Positions 1 to 8,701 of a DNA stretch of 64,000 nucleotides are shown here, one piece after another (position 1 is the stretch's first letter; the number at the start of each line of letters is the position of its first letter). The translations under genes were made by a program, and so were the position numbers. This DNA is from Amycolatopsis australiensis (GTDB lineage Bacteria; Actinomycetota; Actinomycetes; Mycobacteriales; Pseudonocardiaceae), in assembly GCF_900119165.1 (NCBI RefSeq), contig NZ_FPJG01000006.1:6014001-6078000 (forward strand), in the 5' to 3' direction. The notes under the pieces are model-generated. The model saw only the letters and a program-made list of their open reading frames with translations, was not told the DNA's origin and ran no database searches.

Positions 1-126
1 ACTGGTGGCGGGCCCCCGGGCGGCGGCCTGGAAGAGCCCGGTGCGGTGCCCGATCCCGATCAGCATGGTGAGCGCGCTGCCGGTCATGGTGGCGGTGAGG
101 TGCGCGGCGAAGTCCGACTCCTTCAT
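1..126 (-). CDS. SAM-dependent methyltransferase, N-terminal fragment
   Basis: Only the first 42 residues lie in the window; the gene runs leftward off the left edge. The ATG at 126 opens MKESDFAAHLTATMTG, followed by a stretch ending in GIGHRTGLFQAAA. This pattern resembles the N-terminal winged-helix/dimerisation segment of class I methyltransferases of the Rv2258c type, in which a hydrophobic helix precedes H/RTGLF. The SAM-binding fold is outside the window, so the substrate cannot be judged. No obvious Shine-Dalgarno precedes the ATG. Confidence 0.6.
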   Translation of the reverse strand, partial: MKESDFAAHLTATMTGSALTMLIGIGHRTGLFQAAARGPATS

Positions 127-384
127 GCGGAGTGAGCCTACTCGCCGGGGATAGTCCGATGTGGACGATCCGGCCGGGCGGGTCCGACTTCGGCTCCCGC
201 GCCCCGGCGGCCGTGCCGCTGCGGCTCGGCACGATTGGGTCCGGGCACGTGCCCGGCTCCGGTTCCGCGAGCCCCACGGCGCCGGCCTCGCACACCCGAC
301 GGCTGCAGCTCGGCACGAATCCGGTTTCGCGGGGCAGGCGCACCCGGCGGCCGGGCCGGCTCAGCCGTGGCCGCCGGGTGCGGG

Positions 385-1305
385 TCAGTCCTCGTCCTCC
401 AGGCCGGCGTCCGCGAGTACCGCGTACACGCGGCGGCGCGCGTCGGCGAGGATTTTCTTCACCTCCGTGATCTGCGCTTCCGTTCCGCTGTAGCCCACCT
501 GGGCGGCCGCGCCCGACAGCTCGCCCAAGGCGTGCCACAGGGCGGCGAAGCGGTCGGCGCCCTGCTCGTCCTCCGGTTCACCCCAAAGAGCGGCGAATTC
601 GGCTTCCCGCCCGGCGACGTGCTCCCGCCCGGCCTCGGTCAGCTCGGCGACGCGGCGGCCACCGGTCTCGACCGTGTGGACGAGCCCCTCGTCCTCCAGC
701 TGCTGCAGGATCGGGTAGACCGAGCCCGGACTGGGCCGCCACCGGTCCTGGGTCCGGCGCCGGATCTCCTGCATGAGCTGGTAGCCGTGCATCGGCTCCT
801 CCGCGAGCAACGCGAGCACGGCGGGCCGCACCGGACGGCTCGGGCTGCGGCCCCCGCGGAACTCCTGCACCCGCTGGAAGGCACCGGGGCCGCCGAACCA
901 CCCACCGGGCCCGCCGAAGGAGCCGGGCCCCCCGGGAAACCCAGGCGGCTGCGGCGGATGCGGTGGATGCGGCGGAAAGCCCCCGCGGGCCAGGTCGGGG
1001 ACGCCCTCCCAGGGCTCGTGACCAGGGAAGTCGCCGTGCTCACCGAAGTGGCCTGGCCCATGGCCAAAACCCGGATGACCGGCGACATGCCCCGGAACGC
1101 CGAGGTGACTCAGCCCCGGGTGGTCGGGCAGGTCACCGGGATCATGGCCCGGCTCGTGCTCCGGCACACCGCGGCCCCGCCCCCGAGGCGGACCGGCCGG
1201 GTGGTCGCCGGGCCCGTGCCCGGAACCCGGACCCCCGGGCCCGAAATGACCCGCACCGTGTCCGCCGCCGAACCCGGCTCCGAACCCCGCGAACGGATGT
1301 CCCAT
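385..1305 (-). CDS. PadR-family regulator with His/Gly-rich N-terminal extension
   Basis: The C-terminal half (about residues 158-300) is a PadR winged helix: PAVLALLAEEPMHGYQLMQE, then SPGSVYPILQQLEDEGLV, an ETGGRRV wing and a C-terminal helical dimerisation part. PadR proteins are usually 110-200 aa; this one has 306 because of about 150 extra N-terminal residues made mostly of Gly, Pro and His, with 17 histidines in the first 120 residues. Such a segment could bind metal or form a disordered tail, but no function is proven. The TATCG-type palindrome 40-50 bp upstream is a likely autoregulatory site. No clear target gene sits beside it. Confidence 0.85.
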   Translation of the reverse strand: MGHPFAGFGAGFGGGHGAGHFGPGGPGSGHGPGDHPAGPPRGRGRGVPEHEPGHDPGDLPDHPGLSHLGVPGHVAGHPGFGHGPGHFGEHGDFPGHEPWEGVPDLARGGFPPHPPHPPQPPGFPGGPGSFGGPGGWFGGPGAFQRVQEFRGGRSPSRPVRPAVLALLAEEPMHGYQLMQEIRRRTQDRWRPSPGSVYPILQQLEDEGLVHTVETGGRRVAELTEAGREHVAGREAEFAALWGEPEDEQGADRFAALWHALGELSGAAAQVGYSGTEAQITEVKKILADARRRVYAVLADAGLEDED

Positions 1306-1327
1306 CGTCTTCCTCCTCCACTGGTCG

Positions 1328-1357
1328 TATCGCCGACACTACGACGATATATCGCCG
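1328..1357. promoter_or_regulatory. Putative PadR operator
   Basis: A palindrome CGATATATCG (1345-1354) overlaps a direct repeat TATCGCCG (1328-1335 and 1350-1357). It is strikingly AT-rich for this DNA and lies just upstream of the PadR start at 1305. Actinobacterial PadR genes often carry TATCG-type palindromes in this position. The assignment rests on position and symmetry only. Confidence 0.5.
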
Positions 1358-2021
1358 TTGGATCGCCGGCAAGCCGCCGTGGAGGACTTGACCGCCAGCG
1401 TCAGCAAGTCCGCCGCCGGGCCCGTCAACGCCGTCCCGCCGGCCAGACCGCTCGCAGCACCCGGCTCAGCTCCACTCCCGCCACCGCCACCGCCGCCAGA
1501 CGGCGGCCCGCCACCTCGCGCACCACGTCCAGTTCGTTGGTCACCGCCGGGCCCGCGCCCGCGATCACCGCGTTCCGCACCGCCGACGCCGACCCCAGCT
1601 CCAGCAGCGGCCGCGCGCCACCAGGTCGGCGACCTGCTCCGAGTTCGCCACCACGAGCCGGTCCGGTCCGCTTGACCTCGCCGGTCCACGCCGGCACGAA
1701 GTGCTCGGCCAGCGTTATGCTCGCCGCCACGCGCAGCTGCGCGCCACGCTGCGTGAGCAGGGCCTCCGCGCCCGTGCGGAGTCCGTCCACTTCGGCCAGT
1801 GCGCGGTGCGCCCAGCCCGCGATCACGCGGCCGTCCGGGGTCTGGGCCCAGCCGCGGCGGGTCCGGTCCACCAGGGACAGTCCCAGCTGTCGTTCCAAAG
1901 TGGACAGACGCTTGCTCGCCGCGGGCTGGGCGATGCCGAGCGCGCCCGCCGCCTGGCCGATGCTGCCCAGGTCGTCGACGAGCACCAGCACCCGCAGGGA
2001 GTCGAGATCGGGTCCGGTGAC
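1339..2021 (-). pseudogene. Decayed LysR-family regulator
   Basis: The N-terminal LysR helix-turn-helix is well preserved (DLGSIGQAAGALGIAQPAAS, then LSTLERQLGLSLVDRTRRG). The effector domain is broken. Homologous stretches fall in three different frames: N-terminus to WTGEVKRT in one, VVANSEQVADLVARG in a second, LLELGSASAVRNAVIAGAG back in the first, and LTGPAADLLTLAVKSS in the third. About 70 residues normally found between the second and third blocks are missing. The natural start position reads GTC (2021-2019), not GTG; the only in-frame start left is a GTG at 1991. It is divergent from a YeiH-family gene that is also broken. Confidence 0.75.
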
Positions 2022-2092
2022 AGCCGCAGTCTATGGCCTCCCCACGCACCGGCAGCTACCGCGGAGCCCCGAACCGGGCGACGCTGGGAGCC

Positions 2093-2894
2093 ATGGCACT
2101 CGCGTCGGCGAGAACCTCCGGCTTCGCGATCACCGCGCTCGGCGTCGCGGTGGCGTACGCACAGAACTCTGCGTGGCCCGTGGCCGGCGCGCTGACCGTC
2201 GCCGTGGTGCTCGGCATCGTCGCCGGCAGCACCCCGCTGCTCACCGAAGAGCACCGGACGGCCGTCGCCCGGATCACGAAACGCCTGCTGCGCGCCGGTG
2301 TCGTCCTCCTCGGCCTGCAGCCGGCCGTCCCGACGGTGTTCGCGCTCGGCCCCGGCACGCTCGCCGCCGTGGTGCTGACGGTCGCCACGACCTTCCTCGG
2401 CACCCTCGGCCTCGGCCTGCTCCCCCTGCTCGCCGGCGCGCTCGGCCTGGACGCGACCCGGACCGGCACCTGGGCTGGGATCTCGGTGCACGAGGTCGCG
2501 CAGGTCGTCGCGGCCGCCGGGCTCGCGGGCGCCGCCGCGGTGGCCGTCGCGATCGTGGTGAAGCCGAGCCGCGTGGCGCTGCTCGCGCCGGTGGTCGCCC
2601 TCGTCGGCGCCGCCGAACGCACCCGCCGCGGCGGGCACGCGCCGCTCGCCGCTGTTCGTCGTGGGCTTCCTGGCGATGGTCGCCGTCCGCAGCACCGGCC
2701 TCGTCCCGGCGGTCGTGCCCGACGCCGCGAAAACCGGATCGACGCTGCTGCTCGCCGACGCGTTGTTCGGCCTCGGCTGCGCCGTCCGGCTCGGCTCGTT
2801 GCTGCGCGGCGGCGGCCGCGCCGTGCTTCCGGGCGCCCTCTCCACGCCTCTCGTCGTGGTGACCGGCTTCGGCACCCTGGCCGCGTTCACCTGA
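2093..2894 (+). pseudogene. Decayed YeiH-family (UPF0324) membrane transporter
   Basis: The reading frame from the ATG at 2093 matches the YeiH / putative sulfate exporter family: AVARITKRLLRAGVVLLGLQ near residue 60 and TWAGISVHEVAQVVAAAG later. Roughly 50-55 residues, including the conserved GFSICGASA-type helix, are missing between the TFLGTLGLG and LLPLLAGALGLD segments. A frameshift near 2640-2655 then moves the conserved end (VVGFLAMVAVRSTGLVPAVV to TLAAFT) into another frame ending at 2894. Family members normally have about 330-350 residues. YeiH genes are commonly divergent from a LysR gene, as here, so the pair decayed together. Confidence 0.75.
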
Positions 2895-2911
2895 ATTCGC
2901 TTTCGCGCCAG

Positions 2912-2951
2912 GTATAGGACGTTATACGCACGGTTGTACGGGTCTTGTACG
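2912..2951. promoter_or_regulatory. Inverted and direct repeats upstream of sialidase
   Basis: GTATA (2912-2916) and TATAC (2923-2927) form an inverted repeat with a 6-nt spacer. TTGTACG then occurs twice, at 2934-2940 and 2945-2951, exactly 11 bp apart, which places both copies on the same DNA face. The block lies 52-91 bp before the sialidase start and is AT-richer than its surroundings. The binding protein is unknown. Confidence 0.4.
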
Positions 2952-3002
2952 AGCCGGGTCGACGCTACGGCCGAGACGTAGGACGTAGAACGACTTCGGA
3001 GG

Positions 3003-4493
3003 ATGACCGTGAAGATCACCCGCATCGCGAGAGGGCTGCTGGCCGGGCTGCTGGGGTGCGCGGCCGTGGCCGTCCCGGCGGCCGCCACGGCGCAGGCCGA
3101 CGTCGCCAGCACGCTGGTGTTCAGCAAGAACACCGAAGGCCACGACTGCTACCGCATCCCGACCGTCGTCGGGGCGGACAACGGCGACCTGCTCGCCTTC
3201 GCCGAGGGCCGCAACGGCGGCGCGAGCGCGTGCGCCGACCTCGGCGAAATCGACCTCGTCATGAAGCGGTCCACCGACGGCGGCAAGACGTGGAGCGCGC
3301 TGCAGACGGTCATCAAGGCCAACGGCGACACCAAGGGCAACCCCGTGCCGATCGTCGTCCCCGGCAGCAGCCGGATCGTGCTGCTGTCGACGATGCAGTG
3401 CTACACCAGCCCGTCGTGCGGCCGCGTGCCGCGCGTGTCCATCAGCGAGGACAACGGGAAGACGTGGGGCGCGCCGCGCGTGCTGACCACCGAACTCGGG
3501 TTCGCGAGCGCGCCCGGCTGGCTCGCCACCGGGCCGTCGCACGGCATCGTGCTCACCCGCGGGCAGCACGCCGGGCGGCTCGTCGCCGGCGTGAGCTGGA
3601 CGATCAGCGGCCAGAACACCGGCGCGCTGGTCTACAGCGACGACCGGGGCGCGACGTGGCACCGCGGCGCGACCGACTCGCCGTCCACCGCGATCGACCC
3701 GCAGGAGATCAGCGTCACGGAACTGCTCGACGGCCGCGTCTACGCGGCCGCGCGCAACCAGGCCGACGACGGCGACAAGTGCCTGGACGGCGGCACGCGC
3801 AACCGCGCCTTCGCGATCAGCTCCGACGGCGGCGCGACCTTCAGCTCGAAGTTCGCCTTCGCCGGCGACCTCGTCGCGCCGACCGTGCAGGGTTCGACGG
3901 CGCGCATGAGCGCCACCGACACGGGTGGCAAGTACAACCGGGTCGTGTTCGCCGCGCCGTCCACTTGCGACCGGCGCAAGGAGCTGCGGGTGCACTCGTC
4001 GTTCGACGAGGGCGCGAACTGGACCGGCACCGCGGGCAGCCTGCTCGTGTGGGGCCAGGACGCGGCGTACTCCGACATGGTGCAGCTGTCGCAGTCGTCG
4101 GTCGGTGTGCTGTTCGAGGCGGGGCCGGAGTACCACGCGAACGACACGATCCGGTACGCCACCGTCAGCGAGGCCGCGCTCGGCGCGCCCGCCTGTGGCG
4201 GCGGTTACGGCGTCATCGACTCGGCACCGCTCGGCACGGCCGGCACGGCGTACCTGTCGTACAACGCCGCCACCGGCAGGAACTGCGTCAGCGCGATGAA
4301 GAGCGCCTCCGCCGGGAAGGCGACGGCGGCCTCGGCGTTCCTGGAAGTCCAGGGCTCGTCGCGGCTCACGGACTCGGGCTCGTTCTCCTACTTCGCCGGC
4401 CCGGTCACCGCGGCCGCGGCGGGCAAGTGCGTGAAGTGGGGCGGCACGGCCGACGGCCAGTCCTGCACCAGCGGGTTCGAGCACTGCGGCTGA
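3003..4493 (+). CDS. Secreted exo-alpha-sialidase (GH33)
   Basis: This 496-aa enzyme should release terminal sialic acids outside the cell. A Sec signal peptide (about residues 1-32, ending ATAQA) is followed by YRIPTVV with the first Arg of the carboxylate-binding triad at residue 51. At least five Asp-box motifs follow (STDGGKTW, SEDNGKTW, SDDRGATW, SSDGGATF, SFDEGANW), along with AARNQ and the Tyr of YSDMVQLS expected in the active site. The start is an ATG with GGAGG just upstream. The C-terminus ends in a short Cys-containing tail without a recognisable carbohydrate-binding module. A sialate-type MFS transporter lies 630 bp downstream on the other strand. Confidence 0.9.
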   Translation: MTVKITRIARGLLAGLLGCAAVAVPAAATAQADVASTLVFSKNTEGHDCYRIPTVVGADNGDLLAFAEGRNGGASACADLGEIDLVMKRSTDGGKTWSALQTVIKANGDTKGNPVPIVVPGSSRIVLLSTMQCYTSPSCGRVPRVSISEDNGKTWGAPRVLTTELGFASAPGWLATGPSHGIVLTRGQHAGRLVAGVSWTISGQNTGALVYSDDRGATWHRGATDSPSTAIDPQEISVTELLDGRVYAAARNQADDGDKCLDGGTRNRAFAISSDGGATFSSKFAFAGDLVAPTVQGSTARMSATDTGGKYNRVVFAAPSTCDRRKELRVHSSFDEGANWTGTAGSLLVWGQDAAYSDMVQLSQSSVGVLFEAGPEYHANDTIRYATVSEAALGAPACGGGYGVIDSAPLGTAGTAYLSYNAATGRNCVSAMKSASAGKATAASAFLEVQGSSRLTDSGSFSYFAGPVTAAAAGKCVKWGGTADGQSCTSGFEHCG

Positions 4494-4591
4494 CCCGGCT
4501 CGGAGCCGCCGTCCCCCGGTCGGGTTCCCTCACTGGGCCAGGTGGGTGATGTCACTGTTGCGAACCAGGCCCCGGGAGCGATGTCTCAGAT

Positions 4592-5113
4592 ATGGCCTGG
4601 CCCGAGGATGACGCACGCCACCGCGAGGTGCTCGCGGCGCTGCGTGCGTGGGCCCGGGAGATCGACTCGGTGCCCTACCCGCCCGGCCTGGACATCGAGG
4701 CGCTGATGGCCCGCCACTACGCGAGCCTGCGGGACGAAGCCGACAGCGTGATGACGATGACGGTCACGGCCACGCCCGAGGTCACCGTGCTGGCCGTGCG
4801 CGGCGAGGCCGACGTGTCGGGCACCATGCGGCTGCGGCGCCGGCTCGGCGAGGAGATCGAGCTGGCCCCGCGGGCACTGGTCCTGGACCTCACCGGCATG
4901 GACCACTGCTCCGCCCGCGGCGTCGCCGTCCTGCTCGAAGCCACCGGCGAGGCCGAGGCGGCCGGCGTCCCGTTCGCGATCGCGGGCTGCGCTCCGGTCG
5001 TGCGGCGGGCGGTCGACGCGCTGGGCCTGGACACGGCCCTGCCGATCCACCCGACGACGGCCGCGGCCGTCGAATGGCTGGAACTGCTCGGCCGGCTCAA
5101 GGCGGCCAGGTGA
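4592..5113 (+). CDS. STAS-domain protein (anti-sigma factor antagonist-like)
   Basis: A 173-aa protein. Residues about 55-165 form a STAS fold: VTVLAVRGEADVSG, then LVLDLTGMDHCSARGVAVLL, where the Ser after the Cys matches the phosphorylatable Ser of SpoIIAA/RsbV proteins. The first 50 residues are a charged helical extension. It probably takes part in a partner-switching circuit controlling a sigma factor or another regulator. No anti-sigma kinase gene is nearby, so the partner is unknown. It sits between sialidase and transporter; I see no functional link to them. Confidence 0.8.
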   Translation: MAWPEDDARHREVLAALRAWAREIDSVPYPPGLDIEALMARHYASLRDEADSVMTMTVTATPEVTVLAVRGEADVSGTMRLRRRLGEEIELAPRALVLDLTGMDHCSARGVAVLLEATGEAEAAGVPFAIAGCAPVVRRAVDALGLDTALPIHPTTAAAVEWLELLGRLKAAR

Positions 5114-5122
5114 CGCGCCGGG

Positions 5123-6442
5123 CTACTTCGCCGCCGGTGCCGTCGCCACGGCCGACTCGCCGAACCTGATGCCCTTCGCCTCCTTGCCGATCGCCGTCAG
5201 GACCGCGACCGCCACCAGGCCGGGCACGACCGTCCACAGCAGCGCCGAGGGGTAGCCGTGCGCCTCGGCGATCGCCTGCTGGATCGGCAGGTTCAGCGCC
5301 GCGAGCAGGTTGCCCAGCTGGTAGGTCACGCCCGGGTAGAAGCCGCGGATCGCGTCCGGCGACATCTCCGTCAGGTGGGCCGGGATCACGCCCCACGCGC
5401 CCTGCACCATGACCTGCATCAGGAACGAGCCCAGCGCCAGCATGCCCGCGCCGTGGTCGAAGGCGAAGATCGGGATCACCGGCAGGCCGAGCACGGCCGC
5501 GGTCACGATCGTGCGGCGGCGGCCCAGCCGTTCCGACAGCGTGCCGAAGGTCAGGCCGCCGATGATCGCGCCGACGTTGTACAGGACGGCGATCCACGTG
5601 CTCGCCGTCGCGCTCAGGCCGGCCCCGCCGTTCTCGTGGGCCTTGAGGAAGCTCGGGTAGACGTCCTGGGTGCCGTGGCTCATCCAGTTGAACGCGGTCA
5701 TCAGCAGGATCAGGTAGCCGAACCGGCGGACCACCTTCGGGTCGAGCAGGACGTCCTTGACCGACGTCCGCGTCACCCGCAGCTTCTCCCGCGTCGACTC
5801 CCAGACCTCCGACTCGCGCACCCGCGCCCGGATCAGCAGCGTGATCAGCGCCGGGAGGATGCTGAGCACGAAGATCCAGCGCCACGGCAGGCCCAGCGCC
5901 GAGTGGAACAGCAGGTACGCGAGCGCGGCCAGCAGGTACCCGATGGAGTAGCCGACCTGGAGCAGGCCGGAAAAGAACCCGCGGCGCCCGGCCGGGATCT
6001 TCTCCATGGCCAGCGCGGCGCCGAGGCCCCACTCCCCGCCCATCCCGATGCCGTAGCCGAACCGCAGGAGCAGCAGCACCGTGTAGTTCGGCGCGAACGC
6101 GCACAGCAGGCCGGCCGCCGAGTACAGCAGGACGTCGGCCATCAGCGGGATCCGCCTGCCGACCCGGTCGGCCCACAGGCCGAACAGCAGCGCGCCGACC
6201 GGGCGCATCACCAGGGTCGCGGTGGTGATGAAGGCCAGCTGGGTCGCGCTCGCCCCGAACGACTTGTCCTTGGCGATGTCGGCCAGGACGAACACGACGA
6301 GGAAGTAGTCGAAGGAGTCCATGCTCCAGCCGAGCAACGCCGCGAGGAACGCGTTGCGCTGATCGGATGTAAGCGCTTTCTTGCCTGTCCCGGGCCCCGC
6401 CTGCCGATCCGTCACGTTTGCCCCGTCCCGTCGGTTCTTCAC
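5123..6442 (-). CDS. MFS transporter of the sialate:H+ symporter type
   Basis: About 439 aa with 12 predicted membrane helices. N-terminal [20 protein letters not shown] with the Asp in helix 1, the loop [11 protein letters not shown], and [20 protein letters not shown] are typical of the sialate:H+ symporter family (TC 2.A.1.12), which carries sialic acid, lactate or similar monocarboxylates. With a secreted sialidase on the far side of one small gene, sialic acid uptake is a sensible guess, but no N-acetylneuraminate lyase or kinase is in the window. A GTG at 6442 or a second GTG near 6415 could be the start. Confidence 0.8.
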   Translation of the reverse strand: MKNRRDGANVTDRQAGPGTGKKALTSDQRNAFLAALLGWSMDSFDYFLVVFVLADIAKDKSFGASATQLAFITTATLVMRPVGALLFGLWADRVGRRIPLMADVLLYSAAGLLCAFAPNYTVLLLLRFGYGIGMGGEWGLGAALAMEKIPAGRRGFFSGLLQVGYSIGYLLAALAYLLFHSALGLPWRWIFVLSILPALITLLIRARVRESEVWESTREKLRVTRTSVKDVLLDPKVVRRFGYLILLMTAFNWMSHGTQDVYPSFLKAHENGGAGLSATASTWIAVLYNVGAIIGGLTFGTLSERLGRRRTIVTAAVLGLPVIPIFAFDHGAGMLALGSFLMQVMVQGAWGVIPAHLTEMSPDAIRGFYPGVTYQLGNLLAALNLPIQQAIAEAHGYPSALLWTVVPGLVAVAVLTAIGKEAKGIRFGESAVATAPAAK

Positions 6443-6492
6443 CGGAAGGCCTCAGGGCTGGTCTAGCACCCGCCCCCGGGCACGGGCAAGGG

Positions 6493-7008
6493 TCAGAGGG
6501 TCACGCGCGTGCGGACGCGGCGGCCGACGTCGCGGGCCCACGCCTTGATCCGGTCCCAGTCGCGGAAGTCGCCCGCGCGCTGCCCCGACGCCATCAGCCG
6601 CGGGATCAGGCCCCGCACGGTCGCCGGGTCGAGCCTGCCGCCGAAGGTCGCGGTGCGCTCCGCGTCGATGCGCGCGGCGAGCAACGCCACATTCGCCGGC
6701 AGGCTGACCTGGTGGGTGGCCGCGCCCGGGCCGCACGGCCCGCTGTGGAACAGCCACACCGGACGTTCCGCGAGCGCCTTGGCGTTGCGCTCCAGCAACC
6801 GGACGGCTTCGGGCCGCCACCGGTGGTAGTACAGCGCGCTGCCGACGACGACGGCGGCGTAGTGGTCGACGCCGCCGACGTCGGCGGCGTCGCGCACGTC
6901 CACGTTCAGCCCGGCTTCGCCGAGCTCGGCGGCGATGACCTCGGCGATCTGCCGGGTTCCGCCGTGCCGTCCGGCGTAGGCGACGAGGACTGCGGTCATG
7001 CGTTCCAT
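6493..7008 (-). CDS. Flavodoxin-domain protein
   Basis: A 171-aa protein with a flavodoxin fold: the N-terminal VLVAYAGRHGGTRQIAEVIA corresponds to the FMN phosphate loop, followed by YAAVVVGSALYYHRW and PVWLFHSGPCG. It resembles the flavodoxin_5 / protoporphyrinogen-oxidase HemG group as well as single-domain electron carriers. The start at 7008 is preferred over the ATG at 6999 because GGAAAGG lies a normal distance upstream. It follows the nitric oxide synthase gene on the same strand with a 101-bp gap, so it is a candidate electron donor to that oxygenase. Confidence 0.85.
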   Translation of the reverse strand: MERMTAVLVAYAGRHGGTRQIAEVIAAELGEAGLNVDVRDAADVGGVDHYAAVVVGSALYYHRWRPEAVRLLERNAKALAERPVWLFHSGPCGPGAATHQVSLPANVALLAARIDAERTATFGGRLDPATVRGLIPRLMASGQRAGDFRDWDRIKAWARDVGRRVRTRVTL

Positions 7009-7109
7009 TGTCGGCCTTTCCGCGCCGGGCCGCGCCGTGGGTCCGCGACGATCCGCCGAACGGGCGCTCGCACGCTGCTCTGCGTGGTCCCCGGGGCACC
7101 CGGCACGAC

Positions 7110-8261
7110 TCAGCCCGGTGACAGGAACGCCGGTCGCTCCCGCGGGTCGGGCGGCTCGTAGTAGCGGTGGAACACCGCGGTCTGGCCGCCGGACAGCGGC
7201 GGCACGATCCAGCTCCAGTCGGCCCGGCACCGGCGGCCGGCGCGCTCCTCGCGTTCCAGATGGGACAGGAAGCGGCGCGACTCGGTGTGGTGATCGGCCA
7301 TCGTGACGCCGGCGGCGTCGAACGAGTGCTGCACCGCGAGCGTCAGCTCGACCAGCGCGCGATCGCGCCACAGCGTGCGCTCGGAGGTCGTGTCCAGGCC
7401 CATCAGCTCGGCGACGACCGGCAGCAGGTCGTAGCGCTGCTCGTCGGCCAGGTTGCGGGCGCCGATCTCCGTGCCGAGGTACCAGCCGTTGAACGGCGCG
7501 GCCGGGTAGGTGACGCCGCCGACGACCAGCGGCATGTCGCTGATCGCGGGCACGGCGTGCCAGCGCAGCCCGAGCCCGGCGAACCACCGGTGGCCGGGGT
7601 GGGTCAGCGGGACCTCGAGGACGGCGTCCGCGGGAAGCGTGAACAGCCGCGGATCACCGGGGGCCGCCTCGACCACCAGCGGCAGGACGTCGAACGACCC
7701 TCTTCGCTCCGGGGGCCGCCAGCCGAGTCTTCGCACGTGGTCGGTGAACTCGGCGTAGCGCGGATCGCCGAGGACGGAACCGTCTTCGAGGCGGTAACCG
7801 GCGTAGCGGATCAGCTGCTCGTTGTGGATGCGCGGCCCGGGACCGGCGGGGGTGCCGGGGGCGAATACGGTGATCGTCGGCCGGATCCGCCCGCCGCGCG
7901 TGGCCTGGCGCAGGTGGGCGACGCACTCGCCGGCGATCGCGTCGGCGCCGGTGACCCGGCGCCGGTCGCGGACCCGCAGGCTGCGCCAGTACAGCCTGCC
8001 GATGCAGCGGGCGGAGTTGCGCCACGCGACGCGCGCGCCGTAGGCCAGCTCGGCGGCGGTGTGCCGGTACGTGCCCGTTTCGGCGATTTCCGCGCGGACG
8101 CGGGCGAGCCGGGTCTCGAAGCAGACGCCGTCTTCGGCGGCGCCTTCGGCGAACATCCGGTCGAGGAATTCCTCCGCCTCCGCGGAATCGACGCTCCGCT
8201 CCCCGGAGACACGCCGGCAGACCGGCTGCGCGGATGTCACCCGCTCGGGTGTAACCGTCAT
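7110..8261 (-). CDS. nos: Bacterial nitric oxide synthase, oxygenase domain only
   Basis: This 383-aa protein matches the NOS oxygenase domain, which oxidises L-arginine to citrulline and NO at a heme with a pterin cofactor. Cys86 in WRNSARCIGRLYW is the proximal heme thiolate. Glu265 in FNGWYLGTEIGARN binds the arginine guanidinium. No reductase domain is fused, as in Bacillus, Deinococcus and Streptomyces NOS, so an external flavoprotein is needed; the flavodoxin gene immediately downstream may be it. The ATG at 8261 follows a GGAGAGTGG-containing leader. No thaxtomin or other nitration cluster is adjacent. Confidence 0.93.
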   Translation of the reverse strand: MTVTPERVTSAQPVCRRVSGERSVDSAEAEEFLDRMFAEGAAEDGVCFETRLARVRAEIAETGTYRHTAAELAYGARVAWRNSARCIGRLYWRSLRVRDRRRVTGADAIAGECVAHLRQATRGGRIRPTITVFAPGTPAGPGPRIHNEQLIRYAGYRLEDGSVLGDPRYAEFTDHVRRLGWRPPERRGSFDVLPLVVEAAPGDPRLFTLPADAVLEVPLTHPGHRWFAGLGLRWHAVPAISDMPLVVGGVTYPAAPFNGWYLGTEIGARNLADEQRYDLLPVVAELMGLDTTSERTLWRDRALVELTLAVQHSFDAAGVTMADHHTESRRFLSHLEREERAGRRCRADWSWIVPPLSGGQTAVFHRYYEPPDPRERPAFLSPG

Positions 8262-8701
8262 CGCCTTGCCCCACTCTCCGAAATCGTGCCCGGCGTTCCG
8301 GCGGGAAGGTCCACGTTTCCTCCGCTCATCGTCGTCGACAGGTCCGGCCGGAGTCGACGGCGAATTTGGCGGCTCCGGCCAGGCCGGGCAGCGTACTCCG
8401 CGGCGGGCGCCGCGCAATCTGCCCGGCATCACCGGTTTCCCCGCACGCCCGTGAATTCGCCGCTTCCAGCGGAAACGCCCGGAAAAAACCCGCTACCAAG
8501 CGTCATCCCGACTTGGCGCTGCGCAATTCCCGGAATTCGATCACGGCGGGTCCCGGAATGGGGAAGATCTTTTTTCGCCGGGATCGGTTCGTCTTTTCGT
8601 GGGTTTTCGGCGGGCGGCCTTTCCCGGCCGCGGTCACCCGTGTACCGGCGGCGCGCACCGCGGCGTTAGAGTCGCGGTGATCGGCAGAGGAGGGACGTTT
8701 C
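8262..8701. other. 440-bp divergent intergenic region
   Basis: This gap between nos and the CobW gene carries no convincing gene. It is visibly less GC-rich than the flanking genes, with A and T runs around 8485 and 8570-8610. It contains an interrupted palindrome AATTCC-C-GGAATT (8525-8537), whose right part CCCGGAAT recurs at 8552-8559. These repeats could be regulator sites for either gene. I do not see a textbook Zur box. Confidence 0.5.

Noticed and set aside
235..2862. Very long plus-strand open frame of 875 codons across the PadR and LysR region
   Set aside because: It is antisense to two recognisable regulator sequences, is Arg/Ala/Pro-rich low-complexity translation and has no family features; high GC content leaves such frames open.
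8450..8650. AT-richer stretch as a mobile-element scar
   Set aside because: No terminal repeats, transposase fragments or target duplications were seen; a divergent promoter region explains the composition.
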